Assembly: GCF_013201685.1 (NCBI RefSeq)
Contig: NZ_CP053844.1
Span: forward strand, 1,054,001-1,118,000
Origin: Campylobacter geochelonis
GTDB taxonomy: Bacteria; Campylobacterota; Campylobacteria; Campylobacterales; Campylobacteraceae
Length of the DNA: 64,000 bases
Reading direction: 5' to 3'
A model generated the notes under the pieces. That model searched no databases, had not been told where the DNA came from, and saw only the letters and a list, made by a program, of their open reading frames with translations. This document shows, one piece after another, positions 55,533 to 64,000 of this stretch. The stretch's first letter is position 1, and the number at the start of each line of letters is the position of its first letter. The position numbers were made by a program, and so were the translations under genes.

Positions 55533-56954
55533 TTGATAGTAAAAAAATTCGCCTTTTTAAAAGGCTTTTTCACCAACAGTTTTGGAATTTTAACCTCTCG
55601 AGTTTTAGGGCTTTTAAGGGATTTGCTTACGGCAAATGTTTTAGGCGCTGGAGTGTGGAGCGATATATTTTTTGTAGCATTTAAACTGCCAAATTTATTT
55701 AGACGTTTGTTTGGGGAAGGTGCTTTTACGCAGTCCTTTTTACCAGGTTTTGTCGCCTCTAAGAAAAAAGGAATTTTTGCAGCGAGTGTTTTTATCCGCT
55801 TTTTTCTTTTTTTACTTTTTTTAACAACTTTGGTTATGGTTTTTGCGCCATTTTTTACTAAATTTATCGCACTTGGCTTTGATAAAACGACAATCGAAAT
55901 GTCTGTGCCATATGTGATGATAAATTTTTGGTATTTGGTTTTTATATTTTTAGTTACGCTTTTTGCTTCGCTTTTGCAGTATCGTGGGCATTTCGCAACG
56001 ACTGCATTTTCAACTGCGCTATTAAATTTAGCTATGATTGGAGCACTTTTTTTAGCCAAAGGAAAAAGTCAAGAGCTAGCTGTTCTGTACTTAAGTATCG
56101 GTGTTGTAACTGGTGGCGTGCTTCAAGCGCTCGTTCACATCATCGCTTTGCAGCATACTGGGATGCTAAGAGTCTTTTTAGGCGGATTTAAAAAGCTAAT
56201 GCAGAAAAAAAACAAAAAAATAGCAAAAGATGAAACAAAAGGCTTTTATAAAAACTTTTTTCACGGAGTTGTTGGCTCAAGTGCGGCGCAAATCGGCTCT
56301 TTTATTGATACTTGGTTTGCAAGTTTTTTGGCCTTTGGAAGCATAAGTTATCTTTACTATACAAACAGAATTTTTCAACTCCCGCTTGCGCTTTTTGCCA
56401 TCGCTCTTTCAACCGCGCTTTTTCCAAAGATAAGCAAACAGATAAAATCAGGAAATGACACTTTAGCGCTAAATTTACTCTCTCAAAGCTTTCACTTTTT
56501 GCTTGCTTTGCTTTTGTTTTCAACGATTGGCGGAGTTATGCTTTCTAAAGAGATAATAGCGCTTTTGTTTCAAAGAGGTGAGTTTACTAGCACAGATACG
56601 CTAAACTCAGCTCCAGTTTTAGTCGCTTACATGGTTGGACTTGTTCCTTTTGGTCTGGCTAAAATCTTCTCGCTTTGGCTATATGCAAAGATGAAGCAAA
56701 ATATCGCTGCTAAGATAACAATCCAAACTTTAGTTCTAAATTTACTCCTTTGCGCGCTTTTGGTTAAACCTTTAGGTGCTAGTGGATTAGCGCTTGCAAG
56801 CTCTGTTGGTGGGCTTTACTTGCTTGTTATGAATATAAAAGAATTTGGCTTTAATAATTTTTTAGCTATAATCAGAGCTAAAAAAATCGCCGTGATTTTG
56901 GTGATTTGCTTAATCGAAATTTTAATATTATGGCTTTTTAAGGGTTTTATGTGA
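55533..56954 (+). CDS. murJ: Lipid II flippase MurJ (MviN)
   Basis: MurJ flips lipid II across the inner membrane for peptidoglycan synthesis. The 473-residue protein has about 14 helices. The family motifs are [18 protein letters not shown] and [20 protein letters not shown] in the N-terminal third and [10 protein letters not shown] near 345. The start is a TTG without a strong ribosome site; no better start lies nearby. It faces the divergent mlaE gene and overlaps cysS by one base, so murJ-cysS-msbA form one operon. Confidence 0.95.
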   Translation: MIVKKFAFLKGFFTNSFGILTSRVLGLLRDLLTANVLGAGVWSDIFFVAFKLPNLFRRLFGEGAFTQSFLPGFVASKKKGIFAASVFIRFFLFLLFLTTLVMVFAPFFTKFIALGFDKTTIEMSVPYVMINFWYLVFIFLVTLFASLLQYRGHFATTAFSTALLNLAMIGALFLAKGKSQELAVLYLSIGVVTGGVLQALVHIIALQHTGMLRVFLGGFKKLMQKKNKKIAKDETKGFYKNFFHGVVGSSAAQIGSFIDTWFASFLAFGSISYLYYTNRIFQLPLALFAIALSTALFPKISKQIKSGNDTLALNLLSQSFHFLLALLLFSTIGGVMLSKEIIALLFQRGEFTSTDTLNSAPVLVAYMVGLVPFGLAKIFSLWLYAKMKQNIAAKITIQTLVLNLLLCALLVKPLGASGLALASSVGGLYLLVMNIKEFGFNNFLAIIRAKKIAVILVICLIEILILWLFKGFM

Positions 56955-58339
56955 TGGTTATATATGATAGTGTTTTGAAAAAAAAAGTTAAATTTGAACC
57001 GATTTGCGAAAATGAGGCAAGAATTTATGTCTGCGGTCCAACTGTGTATGATGATGCGCATTTAGGCCATGCAAAAAGTGCCATTAGCTTTGACTTGCTT
57101 AGACGAGTTTTAATCGCTTGTGGGTATAGAGTTAAATTTGTTAAAAACTTTACCGATATCGATGATAAAATTTTAAAAAAAATGGCTGAAAGTGGCAAAA
57201 GTTTAGAGCAAATCACATCTTTTTACATAGATAGATATCTTGCTGATATGAACGCTTTAAATGTCCTAAGAGCCGATATCGAACCAAAAGCAACACAAAG
57301 TTTAAAAGGCATTATAGAGTATATTTCAAATTTGCTTAGCCAAAATTTTGCATATAAACTTGATGATGGAATTTACTTTGATACCTCAAAAGATAGCAAA
57401 TACCTTAGCTTAAGTGGCAAATTTGATAACAACGAAAAAATAGCACGAATCCAAAGCAATGAATGCAAAAAAGATAGTAAAGATTTTGTGCTTTGGAAAT
57501 TTGATGAAAACTGGTATGAAAGCCCATTTGGCAAGGGTCGTCCAGGCTGGCACACTGAATGCGTGGCGATGATAAAAGAGCATTTAGAAAGTGAGGATTT
57601 TAAATTTAGTATTGATATTCACGCTGGAGGACTTGATCTGCTTTTTCCACACCATGAAAACGAAGCCGCACAATGCAGATGTAGCGAACATAAAAGCCTA
57701 GCAAAATACTGGATGCACAATGGCTTTGTCCAAGTAGATAACGAAAAGATGAGTAAGAGTTTAGGCAATAGCTTTTTTGTAAAAGATGCGCTAAATTTAG
57801 TCCCTGGCGAGGCTTTGAGGTATTATTTGATGAGTTCGCACTATAGAGCAAATTTTAACTACAGCATAAGCGATTTACAAGCTAGTAAAAAACGACTTGA
57901 TAAAATTTACCGCCTTAAAAAGCGCCTTGGCGGAGCTAATAAAAGCGAAGTTAATGCCAAATTTAAAGATGAAATACTAAGCGCTTTAAGCGATGATTTA
58001 AACTCATCTTTAGCTCTTGCTAGCCTTGATATAATGGTAAATCAAGCAAATGAACAACTTGATAAAAGCCCAAAAGATAAAGCTTTTAAAGCGCAAACCT
58101 TAGCAAATTTAGACTTTGTTAAAGATGTTTTGGGAATTTTGGTTTGCGATGAGAATGAATACTTTCAATTTGGCGTAAATTTAGAAGAAAAAGAGCAAAT
58201 TTCAGCGCTTATAAATGAACGAAATTTAGCCAAAAAAGAGAAAAATTTTGCAAAAGCAGATGAGATTAGAGAAATTTTAAACAACAAAGGAATTGCTATA
58301 ATGGATACGGCAAATGGCACGATTTGGGAGAAAATATGA
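56954..58339 (+). CDS. cysS: Cysteine-tRNA ligase
   Basis: CysRS charges tRNA-Cys. The ATG at 56954 is preferred to the GTG at 56951 directly before it. The 461 residues show the class I HIGH motif as HLGH (in [15 protein letters not shown], about 28-42), zinc-site cysteines including CGPT and the WHTEC motif (about 200-204), [13 protein letters not shown] (about 225-237) and KMSKSLGN (about 258-265). It shares a 4-base ATGA overlap with msbA. Confidence 0.96.
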   Translation: MVIYDSVLKKKVKFEPICENEARIYVCGPTVYDDAHLGHAKSAISFDLLRRVLIACGYRVKFVKNFTDIDDKILKKMAESGKSLEQITSFYIDRYLADMNALNVLRADIEPKATQSLKGIIEYISNLLSQNFAYKLDDGIYFDTSKDSKYLSLSGKFDNNEKIARIQSNECKKDSKDFVLWKFDENWYESPFGKGRPGWHTECVAMIKEHLESEDFKFSIDIHAGGLDLLFPHHENEAAQCRCSEHKSLAKYWMHNGFVQVDNEKMSKSLGNSFFVKDALNLVPGEALRYYLMSSHYRANFNYSISDLQASKKRLDKIYRLKKRLGGANKSEVNAKFKDEILSALSDDLNSSLALASLDIMVNQANEQLDKSPKDKAFKAQTLANLDFVKDVLGILVCDENEYFQFGVNLEEKEQISALINERNLAKKEKNFAKADEIREILNNKGIAIMDTANGTIWEKI

Positions 58340-60060
58340 ACGGAGTAAAAGAGGTTTTTAAAAGATTTAGCCCGTATATAAAAGACTACATCCCGCAATT
58401 TACGCTTGCAATCATCGGTATGCTAATGGCAGCTGGTGGCACATCAGCGACTGCTTGGCTTATTGAGCCGGTTTTAAATAAAATTTTTATAAACAAAGAT
58501 GAAACCCTACTTTATATACTTCCTTATGCAATTATCGCAATTTATGCTATAAAAAGCGGCGGAACGTATATGCAGCGCTATTTTACCGTTTATATCGGAC
58601 AAGATATCATCAGACAATTTCGCGAAAAAATGGTTAAAAACTTAATAAATTTGGATATGAAATTCTTTAATGAATTTCGCACAGGTGAACTTATCAGTAG
58701 AACCGTAAATGACATCGATAGAATTAGAAACATAGTTTCAAACATGATACCGGAGTTTTTTACAAATTTAATCCAAATTTTTGGACTTTTATGCGTTGTG
58801 ATTTATCAAAGTCCAAAGCTTTCACTTTTTGCTTTGGTTGTCCTTCCTGCTGCGATTTATCCACTTTCCATACTTGCAAAAAAGATGAAAAAAATCTCAA
58901 AAAATGCTCAAGAAAAAACATCGGATATAACTTCAGCTTTAAGTGAAATTTATACAAATATCGAGATTATCAAAGCAAATAACGCAGAAAACAAAGAGAT
59001 AAATCGCTTCAAAATAGAAAATGACAAATTTTTTAGACTAAATTTAAAATCGGTCAAAACAGGCGAGCTAGTAAGCCCTATAATGGAGACTTTAGGCGCG
59101 ATTGGAATCGCAACCGTTATCATGATAGGCGGAAAAGAGGTTATCGATAACGAGATAACAGTGGGAAGCTTTTTTTCATTTTTAACCGCTTTGTTTATGC
59201 TTTATACGCCGGTTAAAAAAATCTCAAGTCTATATAACAGCATGCAAGATGCAGTAGCAGCGAGCGAAAGGACTTTTGAGCTTATAGATAAAGTTGCTTC
59301 TATCGTTGGTGGAAATGAGGAGTTTCCAAAAGCTGTAAAATCTATCCATTTTCAAGATGTTTGGTTAAAATACGATGATAAAGAGGTCTTAAAAGGGATA
59401 AATTTAAGCGCTTATAGAGGCGAGATGATAGCGCTAGTTGGAAACAGTGGCGGTGGCAAAACTTCTCTTATAAACTCACTTATGAGATTTTATGATATCT
59501 CAAGTGGAAATATTTTAGTAAACAATAGCGATTTATACGACTTTAGCCTACAAAGCGTTCGTGAAAACATCGGTTTAGTAAGCCAACGCGTCTATATCTT
59601 TAACGATACAGTGGCAAATAATGTCGCATATAGTGGCGAATTTGATGAAGAAAAAGTTATCAAAGCTTTAAAAATGGCAAATGCTTACGAGTTTGTAAGC
59701 AAACTAGAAAACGGCATAAATACGGTACTAAGCGAATTTGGTTCAAATTTAAGTGGCGGACAAAGGCAAAGGATTGCAATAGCTAGAATGCTTTATAAAA
59801 ATCCGCAAATTATCATCTTAGATGAGGCAACTTCAGCGCTTGATAACACAAGCGAAAATGCCATAACTGAAGTGATAGAGAATTTGCGAAAAGATAAGAT
59901 TATATTTGTTGTAGCGCATAGACTTTCAACAGTTAAAAATGCTACAAACATCGCTGTTATAAACAATGGCAAGGTTATAGGGTTTGGAGATGATGCGACA
60001 TTAAGCTCTCAATGCGAGGCGTATATGAAGCTAAAAGGAACTTTTGAACTAAATAGTTAG
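58336..60060 (+). CDS. msbA: MsbA-type lipid A/lipid flippase ABC exporter
   Basis: This 574-residue half-transporter has six membrane helices in the first 310 residues and an ATPase domain with Walker [10 protein letters not shown] (about 374-382), Q-loop [10 protein letters not shown], signature [13 protein letters not shown] (about 473-485), Walker [13 protein letters not shown] and the H-loop VVAHRLS. It probably flips lipid A-core or related lipids. The ATG at 58336 with GGGAG upstream is preferred to an upstream TTG. Its position after murJ-cysS matches my memory of C. jejuni Cj0803. Confidence 0.92.
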   Translation: MNGVKEVFKRFSPYIKDYIPQFTLAIIGMLMAAGGTSATAWLIEPVLNKIFINKDETLLYILPYAIIAIYAIKSGGTYMQRYFTVYIGQDIIRQFREKMVKNLINLDMKFFNEFRTGELISRTVNDIDRIRNIVSNMIPEFFTNLIQIFGLLCVVIYQSPKLSLFALVVLPAAIYPLSILAKKMKKISKNAQEKTSDITSALSEIYTNIEIIKANNAENKEINRFKIENDKFFRLNLKSVKTGELVSPIMETLGAIGIATVIMIGGKEVIDNEITVGSFFSFLTALFMLYTPVKKISSLYNSMQDAVAASERTFELIDKVASIVGGNEEFPKAVKSIHFQDVWLKYDDKEVLKGINLSAYRGEMIALVGNSGGGKTSLINSLMRFYDISSGNILVNNSDLYDFSLQSVRENIGLVSQRVYIFNDTVANNVAYSGEFDEEKVIKALKMANAYEFVSKLENGINTVLSEFGSNLSGGQRQRIAIARMLYKNPQIIILDEATSALDNTSENAITEVIENLRKDKIIFVVAHRLSTVKNATNIAVINNGKVIGFGDDATLSSQCEAYMKLKGTFELNS

Positions 60061-60122
60061 CCGTTTTTAATCTAAATTTAGATAAAATGGCTACCGATTT
60101 TCATAAAAATATAGGTAAATTC

Positions 60123-61190
60123 ATGTTTGATTACAGCACATTAAAAAAGATATTTTTCAAATTTCAGCCTGAAACTGCACATAACATCGCAGAATTCGGG
60201 CTTAAAAGCACAAATTTATTCCCTGGAATTCTAAGTTTTGTGGCAAATAAATTTGTTATAAACGACAAGGCGCTGCACCAAAATTTAATGGGTGCTAACT
60301 TTTATAACCCAGTTGGGCTTGCTGGTGGATTTGATAAAAATGCAACTATGCTAAGACCACTTGCTTCACTTGGTTTTGGCTATATGGAGTTTGGAACAAT
60401 CACACCAAAAGCTCAAAGCGGAAACGAAAAACCACGCCTTTTTAGGCTCGTAGAAGATGAAAGCATACAAAATGCAATGGGGTTTAACAACGATGGTTGC
60501 GAGGCGGTTAAAAAAAATGTAGAAAAAATTTATCCATTTGCCGTTCCACTTATCGCAAATATCGGCAAAAACAAAATCACACCAAATGAAAATGCCATAG
60601 ATGACTACGAGTTTTTAACTCGCGAATTTAGTGATTTTTGCAATATGTTTTTGATAAATGTTAGCTCGCCAAATACTCCAAATTTACGCGATTTGCAAGA
60701 TGAGAGTTTTATAAATGAAATTTTTTCTAGCCTACAAAAAATCACAACTAAGCCAATTATCTTTAAAATTGCAGCTGATTTAGAACACGATAAGGCAATT
60801 TCACTTTGCAAAACTGCAGCAAATGCAGGAGCAGCAGCGATTGTTATAAACAATACAAGCATTGATTACTCGCTCTTGCCAAACATAAAAGAGCAAAAAG
60901 GCGGCATTAGCGGAAAGCTGATAACTCAAAAATCACGAGAGCTTTTTAAAGCCGTTGCAGATGAGCTTTATGGTGAAACGGTTTTGATTAGTTGTGGCGG
61001 GATTGATAGCGCAAAAGAAGCCTATAATCGCATAAAAATGGGTGCAAATTTAGTTCAAATTTACACATCTTTTATTTTCAAAGGTCCAAGTATCGTTAAA
61101 GATATCAACGAAGGTTTGCTAAAACTGCTTAAAGATGATGGCTTCACTCATATCAGCCAAGCTGTTGGCGTAGATGTTAAAAAAGGTTAA
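60123..61190 (+). CDS. pyrD: Dihydroorotate dehydrogenase (quinone), class 2
   Basis: PyrD oxidises dihydroorotate with menaquinone in pyrimidine synthesis and attaches to the inner membrane. The ATG at 60123 is chosen (AGGTAA upstream, MFDYSTLKKIFFKFQPETAH); an ATG 12 codons earlier has no ribosome site. The 355 residues show NPVGLAGGFDKN, GFGYMEFGTITPKAQ, the catalytic Ser region NVSSPNTPNLRDLQ (about 179-192), NNTSIDYS, GGISGKLI and SCGGIDSA. The N-terminal helical domain marks class 2. Confidence 0.95.
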   Translation: MFDYSTLKKIFFKFQPETAHNIAEFGLKSTNLFPGILSFVANKFVINDKALHQNLMGANFYNPVGLAGGFDKNATMLRPLASLGFGYMEFGTITPKAQSGNEKPRLFRLVEDESIQNAMGFNNDGCEAVKKNVEKIYPFAVPLIANIGKNKITPNENAIDDYEFLTREFSDFCNMFLINVSSPNTPNLRDLQDESFINEIFSSLQKITTKPIIFKIAADLEHDKAISLCKTAANAGAAAIVINNTSIDYSLLPNIKEQKGGISGKLITQKSRELFKAVADELYGETVLISCGGIDSAKEAYNRIKMGANLVQIYTSFIFKGPSIVKDINEGLLKLLKDDGFTHISQAVGVDVKKG

Positions 61191-61192
61191 AA

Positions 61193-62437
61193 ATGCTACC
61201 AAAATTTGAAAAAATAACTCTTGAAAATGAACTTGAAGTTTATCACATACCACTAAATTTAGGTAGTGATGTTATAAGCATAGATTTGTTTTATAAAGTT
61301 GGTTCAAGAAACGAAACGATGGGGAAAAGCGGAATCGCACATATGCTTGAACACCTAAATTTCAAATCAACCAAAACTCGCAAATCAGGCGAATTCGATA
61401 AGATAGTAAAAGGTTTTGGCGGGGTAAATAACGCCTCAACCGGCTTTGACTACACACACTATTTTATCAAATGTTCAAAGTCAAATTTAGATACTTCACT
61501 TGAACTATACGCCGATATAATGGCAAATTTAAACTTGCTTGATGAAGAGTTTAGACCAGAACGAGATGTCGTGCTTGAAGAGAGACTTTGGCGAACTGAT
61601 AATAATCCAAGCGGATATCTGTTTTTTAGGCTCTATAATACAGCCTTTATCTACCATCCATATCACTGGACGCCAATAGGTTTTAAAGATGATATAAAAA
61701 ACTGGAGTATTGAAGATATTCGCGAATTTCACGCTAAATTCTATCAACCAAAAAATGCAGTTTTGCTTATAAGTGGTGATATTAGCAAAGATGAGGCATT
61801 TAAGTATGCTAAAAAGCATTTTAATGATATAAAAAATAGTTGCGAAGTACCTGTTTTACATACTTTTGAGCCAAAACAAGATGGAGAAAAAACAGCGATT
61901 TTACACAAAGATAGCGAAGTTGAAATTCTAGCAATGGCGTATAAAATTCCACCATTTACCCATAAAGATAATGTTGCGCTTGATGCGATTAGTGAGTATT
62001 TAACAAACGGTAAAAGCGCGATTTTAAACCGAATTTTAGTCGATGAAAAAGAGCTTTTAAATCAAGTTGAGACTTATAACATGGCTGGAATAGATGAGAA
62101 TTTATTTATAATCTTTGCGATATGTAATCCTGATGTAAAAGCACAAAGCGTAAAAGCTGAAATTTTAGAGATTTTAAATACTTTAAAAGAAAACGAGCTT
62201 GAAGATGATGATTTAACTAAGATTAAAAACAGCGTAAAAGCACAGTTTGTATACTCCTTAGACAGCGCTAGCAAGGTAGCATCTTTATATGGAAAATACA
62301 TCGTTCAAGGCAACTTAGAAGAGCTTTTTAACCTTCAAGATAGAGTAAATGAACTTAACAAAGATGATATAAAAACGGTTTTTAACAGATATTTTAATAA
62401 CGCAAATTTAACTACAATGATTTTAAGAAAGGATTGA
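61193..62437 (+). CDS. M16-family zinc metallopeptidase
   Basis: This 414-residue pitrilysin-family protein has the inverted zinc motif HMLEH (50-54) and the third-ligand region RPERDVVLEERLWR about 75 residues later, so it should be catalytically active. The second half is the inactive M16 partner domain. No signal peptide is seen. It begins 2 bases after pyrD and lies just before dapA. The substrate is unknown; I recall the same place being held by Cj0805 in C. jejuni. Confidence 0.92.
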   Translation: MLPKFEKITLENELEVYHIPLNLGSDVISIDLFYKVGSRNETMGKSGIAHMLEHLNFKSTKTRKSGEFDKIVKGFGGVNNASTGFDYTHYFIKCSKSNLDTSLELYADIMANLNLLDEEFRPERDVVLEERLWRTDNNPSGYLFFRLYNTAFIYHPYHWTPIGFKDDIKNWSIEDIREFHAKFYQPKNAVLLISGDISKDEAFKYAKKHFNDIKNSCEVPVLHTFEPKQDGEKTAILHKDSEVEILAMAYKIPPFTHKDNVALDAISEYLTNGKSAILNRILVDEKELLNQVETYNMAGIDENLFIIFAICNPDVKAQSVKAEILEILNTLKENELEDDDLTKIKNSVKAQFVYSLDSASKVASLYGKYIVQGNLEELFNLQDRVNELNKDDIKTVFNRYFNNANLTTMILRKD

Positions 62438-62439
62438 AA

Positions 62440-63336
62440 ATGGATAAAAATATAATAATAGGCGCAATGACAGCTCTTATAACCCCCTTTAAAGATGGAA
62501 AGCTAGATGAAGCAACATACGCAAAGCTTATAAAAAGACAAATCGATAATGGTATCGATGCTGTAGTTCCAGTAGGCACAACTGGCGAGAGTGCGACTTT
62601 AACCCATGATGAGCATAGAGTTTGTATAGAAATCGCCGTTGATGTATGTAAAAATACGCATGTAAAAGTTCTAGCAGGAGCAGGAAGCAACGCAACTCAT
62701 GAGGCAGTTGGGCTGGCTAAATTTGCTCAAACTCATGGTGCTGATGGAATTCTTTCAGTCACTCCATACTACAACAAACCAACGCAAAATGGACTTTATC
62801 TTCACTATAAAGAGATAGCTTCTTCGGTAGAAATTCCAGTTTTACTCTATAATGTTCCAGGAAGAACAGGTTGTGAGATAGCAACAGATACTATTATAAA
62901 ATTATTTAATGATTGCCAAAATATATATGGGGTAAAAGAGGCGAGTGGAAATATCGATAAATGCGTTGATTTACTAGCTCATGAACCTCGCCTTGTAGTT
63001 GTAAGCGGCGAAGATGCGATAAACTATCCGATTTTAAGCAATGGCGGAAAAGGCGTTATATCAGTTACTTCAAACCTGCTTCCTGATTACACCTCAAAGC
63101 TAACTCATCTTGCTATGGATAATGAGTTTTTAAAAGCAAAAGAGATAAATGATGCGATGTATAACATAAACAAAGTTATGTTTTGCGAAAGTAACCCAAT
63201 ACCAGTTAAAGCTGCGATGTATATAGCAGGACTTACTCCTACTTTAGAGTATAGACTGCCACTTTGCGAGCCAAGTAGCGAGAATATGAAAAAAATAGAA
63301 AATATAATGAAACAATATAATATAAAAGGATTTTAA
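62440..63336 (+). CDS. dapA: 4-hydroxy-tetrahydrodipicolinate synthase
   Basis: DapA condenses pyruvate with aspartate semialdehyde, the first step to diaminopimelate and lysine. The ATG at 62440 is chosen (AAAGGA 7-12 bases upstream); a TTG two codons earlier is too close to that site. The 298 residues contain GAMTALITPF, PVGTTGESATL (about 43-53), the Tyr motif TPYYNKPTQNG (about 109-119), the Schiff-base Lys in YGVKEASGN (about 160-168) and VVSGED. Its stop overlaps the next gene. Confidence 0.97.
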   Translation: MDKNIIIGAMTALITPFKDGKLDEATYAKLIKRQIDNGIDAVVPVGTTGESATLTHDEHRVCIEIAVDVCKNTHVKVLAGAGSNATHEAVGLAKFAQTHGADGILSVTPYYNKPTQNGLYLHYKEIASSVEIPVLLYNVPGRTGCEIATDTIIKLFNDCQNIYGVKEASGNIDKCVDLLAHEPRLVVVSGEDAINYPILSNGGKGVISVTSNLLPDYTSKLTHLAMDNEFLKAKEINDAMYNINKVMFCESNPIPVKAAMYIAGLTPTLEYRLPLCEPSSENMKKIENIMKQYNIKGF

Positions 63337-64000
63337 TGGATAGTTTTTTTAGGGATAAGACTTTAGTTATAAGTGGTGGAACAAGAGGTATAGGAAGAGC
63401 CATAGTGCTTGAGTTTGCAAAAGCAGGAGCAAATATAGCTTTTACTTATAACTCAAATGGCGAGCTAGCCGAGCAACAAGCAAAAGAACTAGCAAAAGAG
63501 TATGGTATAAAAGCTAAAGCTTACCCTTTTAATATACTTCAACCAGAAACTTATAAAGAACTTTTTTTAGAGATTGATAAGGATTTTGATAGAGTTGATT
63601 TTTTCATATCAAATGCTATTATTTCAGGGCGTGCAGTCGCTGGTGGATATACTAAATTTATGAAGTTAAAACCACGAGGCATAAACAACATCTTCACAGC
63701 TACGGTAAATGCCTTTGTAGTTGGCGCTCAAGAAGCAGCAAAACGTATGGAAAAAGTTGGTGGTGGAAGTATAGTTTCACTTAGTTCAACTGGAAACATA
63801 GTCTATATAGAAAACTACTCAGGTCATGGAACTGCAAAAGCTGCTGTTGAAGCCATGGCAAGATACGCCGCGACTGAGCTTGGTGAGAAAAACATAAGAG
63901 TTAATGTCGTCAGCGGAGGTCCTATTGAAACTGATGCTTTAAGAGCCTTTACAAACTACGAAGAAGTTAGAGATATCACAGCTAAACTTAGCCCACTTGG
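63336..64000 (+). CDS. FabL-like enoyl-ACP reductase (SDR), cut by the window end
   Basis: A start (AAAGGA, then ATG overlapping the dapA stop by one base) opens a frame that runs off the window after 221 codons. The product is a short-chain dehydrogenase with the NADP motif SGGTRGIG (about 13-20), SSTGN and the active-site YSGHGTAK, a Tyr-x6-Lys spacing used by enoyl-ACP reductases instead of the common Tyr-x3-Lys. The following VNVVSGGPIETDALRAF matches Bacillus FabL in memory. It probably reduces enoyl-ACP in fatty-acid synthesis. The C-terminus is missing. Confidence 0.82.
   Translation, partial: MDSFFRDKTLVISGGTRGIGRAIVLEFAKAGANIAFTYNSNGELAEQQAKELAKEYGIKAKAYPFNILQPETYKELFLEIDKDFDRVDFFISNAIISGRAVAGGYTKFMKLKPRGINNIFTATVNAFVVGAQEAAKRMEKVGGGSIVSLSSTGNIVYIENYSGHGTAKAAVEAMARYAATELGEKNIRVNVVSGGPIETDALRAFTNYEEVRDITAKLSPL

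Noticed and set aside
55469-56059. 196-codon minus-strand frame opposite murJ
   Set aside because: It mirrors the conserved MurJ coding sequence, is extremely Lys/Ser-rich and has no ribosome site; a shadow of murJ.
1-64000. Search for phase-variable poly-G tracts
   Set aside because: No run of seven or more G or C was seen; A/T runs of 7-8 occur but are expected at this base composition.
1-64000. High frequency of the word CTAAATTTA / TAAATTTAG
   Set aside because: It occurs in both coding (Asn-Leu codons AAT TTA) and non-coding DNA without fixed spacing; it looks like genome-wide codon and base bias and not a site array.

Overview
The window reads as chromosome of a Campylobacter, most likely a non-jejuni species of the C. 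fetus/C. hyointestinalis kind. The evidence is its low GC, AAGGAG ribosome sites with frequent TTG and GTG starts, TATAAT boxes behind T-rich tracts without clear -35 elements, and a block at 47-64 kb (murF, hydrolase, ddl, ruvA, murJ, cysS, msbA, pyrD, M16 peptidase, dapA, reductase) that I recall as the C. jejuni Cj0795-Cj0807 order. The species call is inference.

0.1-7.8 kb: a DUF2157/GDYXXLXY membrane pair, then the NiFe-hydrogenase maturation genes hypB, hypC, hypD, hypE and hypA. Two foreign-looking genes interrupt this operon: a DUF262-DUF1524 nuclease-like gene between hypC and hypD, and an isoprenylcysteine/phospholipid-type methyltransferase between hypD and hypE. hypF and the hydrogenase structural genes are not in the window.

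7.8-20 kb: an accessory respiratory region. It has a D-lactate-dehydrogenase-type FAD/Fe-S protein beside a transporter-like remnant, a lipoprotein gene broken by an in-frame amber codon, and a 1.7 kb very AT-rich stretch without genes. These are followed by a Wolinella fccABC-like cluster: Tat-exported flavoprotein, tetraheme cytochrome c, NapC/NrfH-type membrane cytochrome, response regulator, histidine kinase and a second flavoprotein without a signal peptide. I infer a regulated system that carries quinol electrons to a periplasmic reductase for a fumarate-like acceptor.

20-26.5 kb (minus strand): an ankyrin protein paired with an unknown 125-residue protein, a decayed membrane gene, a DUF4198 periplasmic protein behind a Fur-box-like site, then sixA-like, DUF455, rhomboid and NlpC/P60 lipoprotein genes.

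26.6-35.8 kb: housekeeping genes murA-moeA, tRNA-Gly(GCC), then ubiX-coaD-tmk-hisS-speA-cysE-aspC, ending in a strong terminator. 35.8-37.3 kb holds two decayed minus-strand genes. 37.3-41.1 kb carries ilvB-ilvH-lpxD and a helix-hairpin-helix exported protein. 41.7-46.2 kb carries pta-ackA, a phasin-like coiled-coil gene and a UbiB/ABC1-type kinase.

47.3-55.4 kb (minus strand): a long collinear run for envelope upkeep and repair: mlaE-mlaF-mlaD-lipoprotein-ruvA-ddl-antitoxin-hydrolase-murF. It includes an orphan Phd/YefM antitoxin and a hydrolase with a long charged tail. 55.5-64 kb (plus strand): murJ-cysS-msbA, then pyrD, M16 peptidase, dapA and a FabL-like enoyl-ACP reductase cut by the window end. 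No CRISPR array, insertion sequence, rRNA or prophage was seen. The best candidates for new biology are the genes inserted in the hyp operon, the fcc-like cluster with its own two-component system, and the antitoxin/tailed-hydrolase pair.
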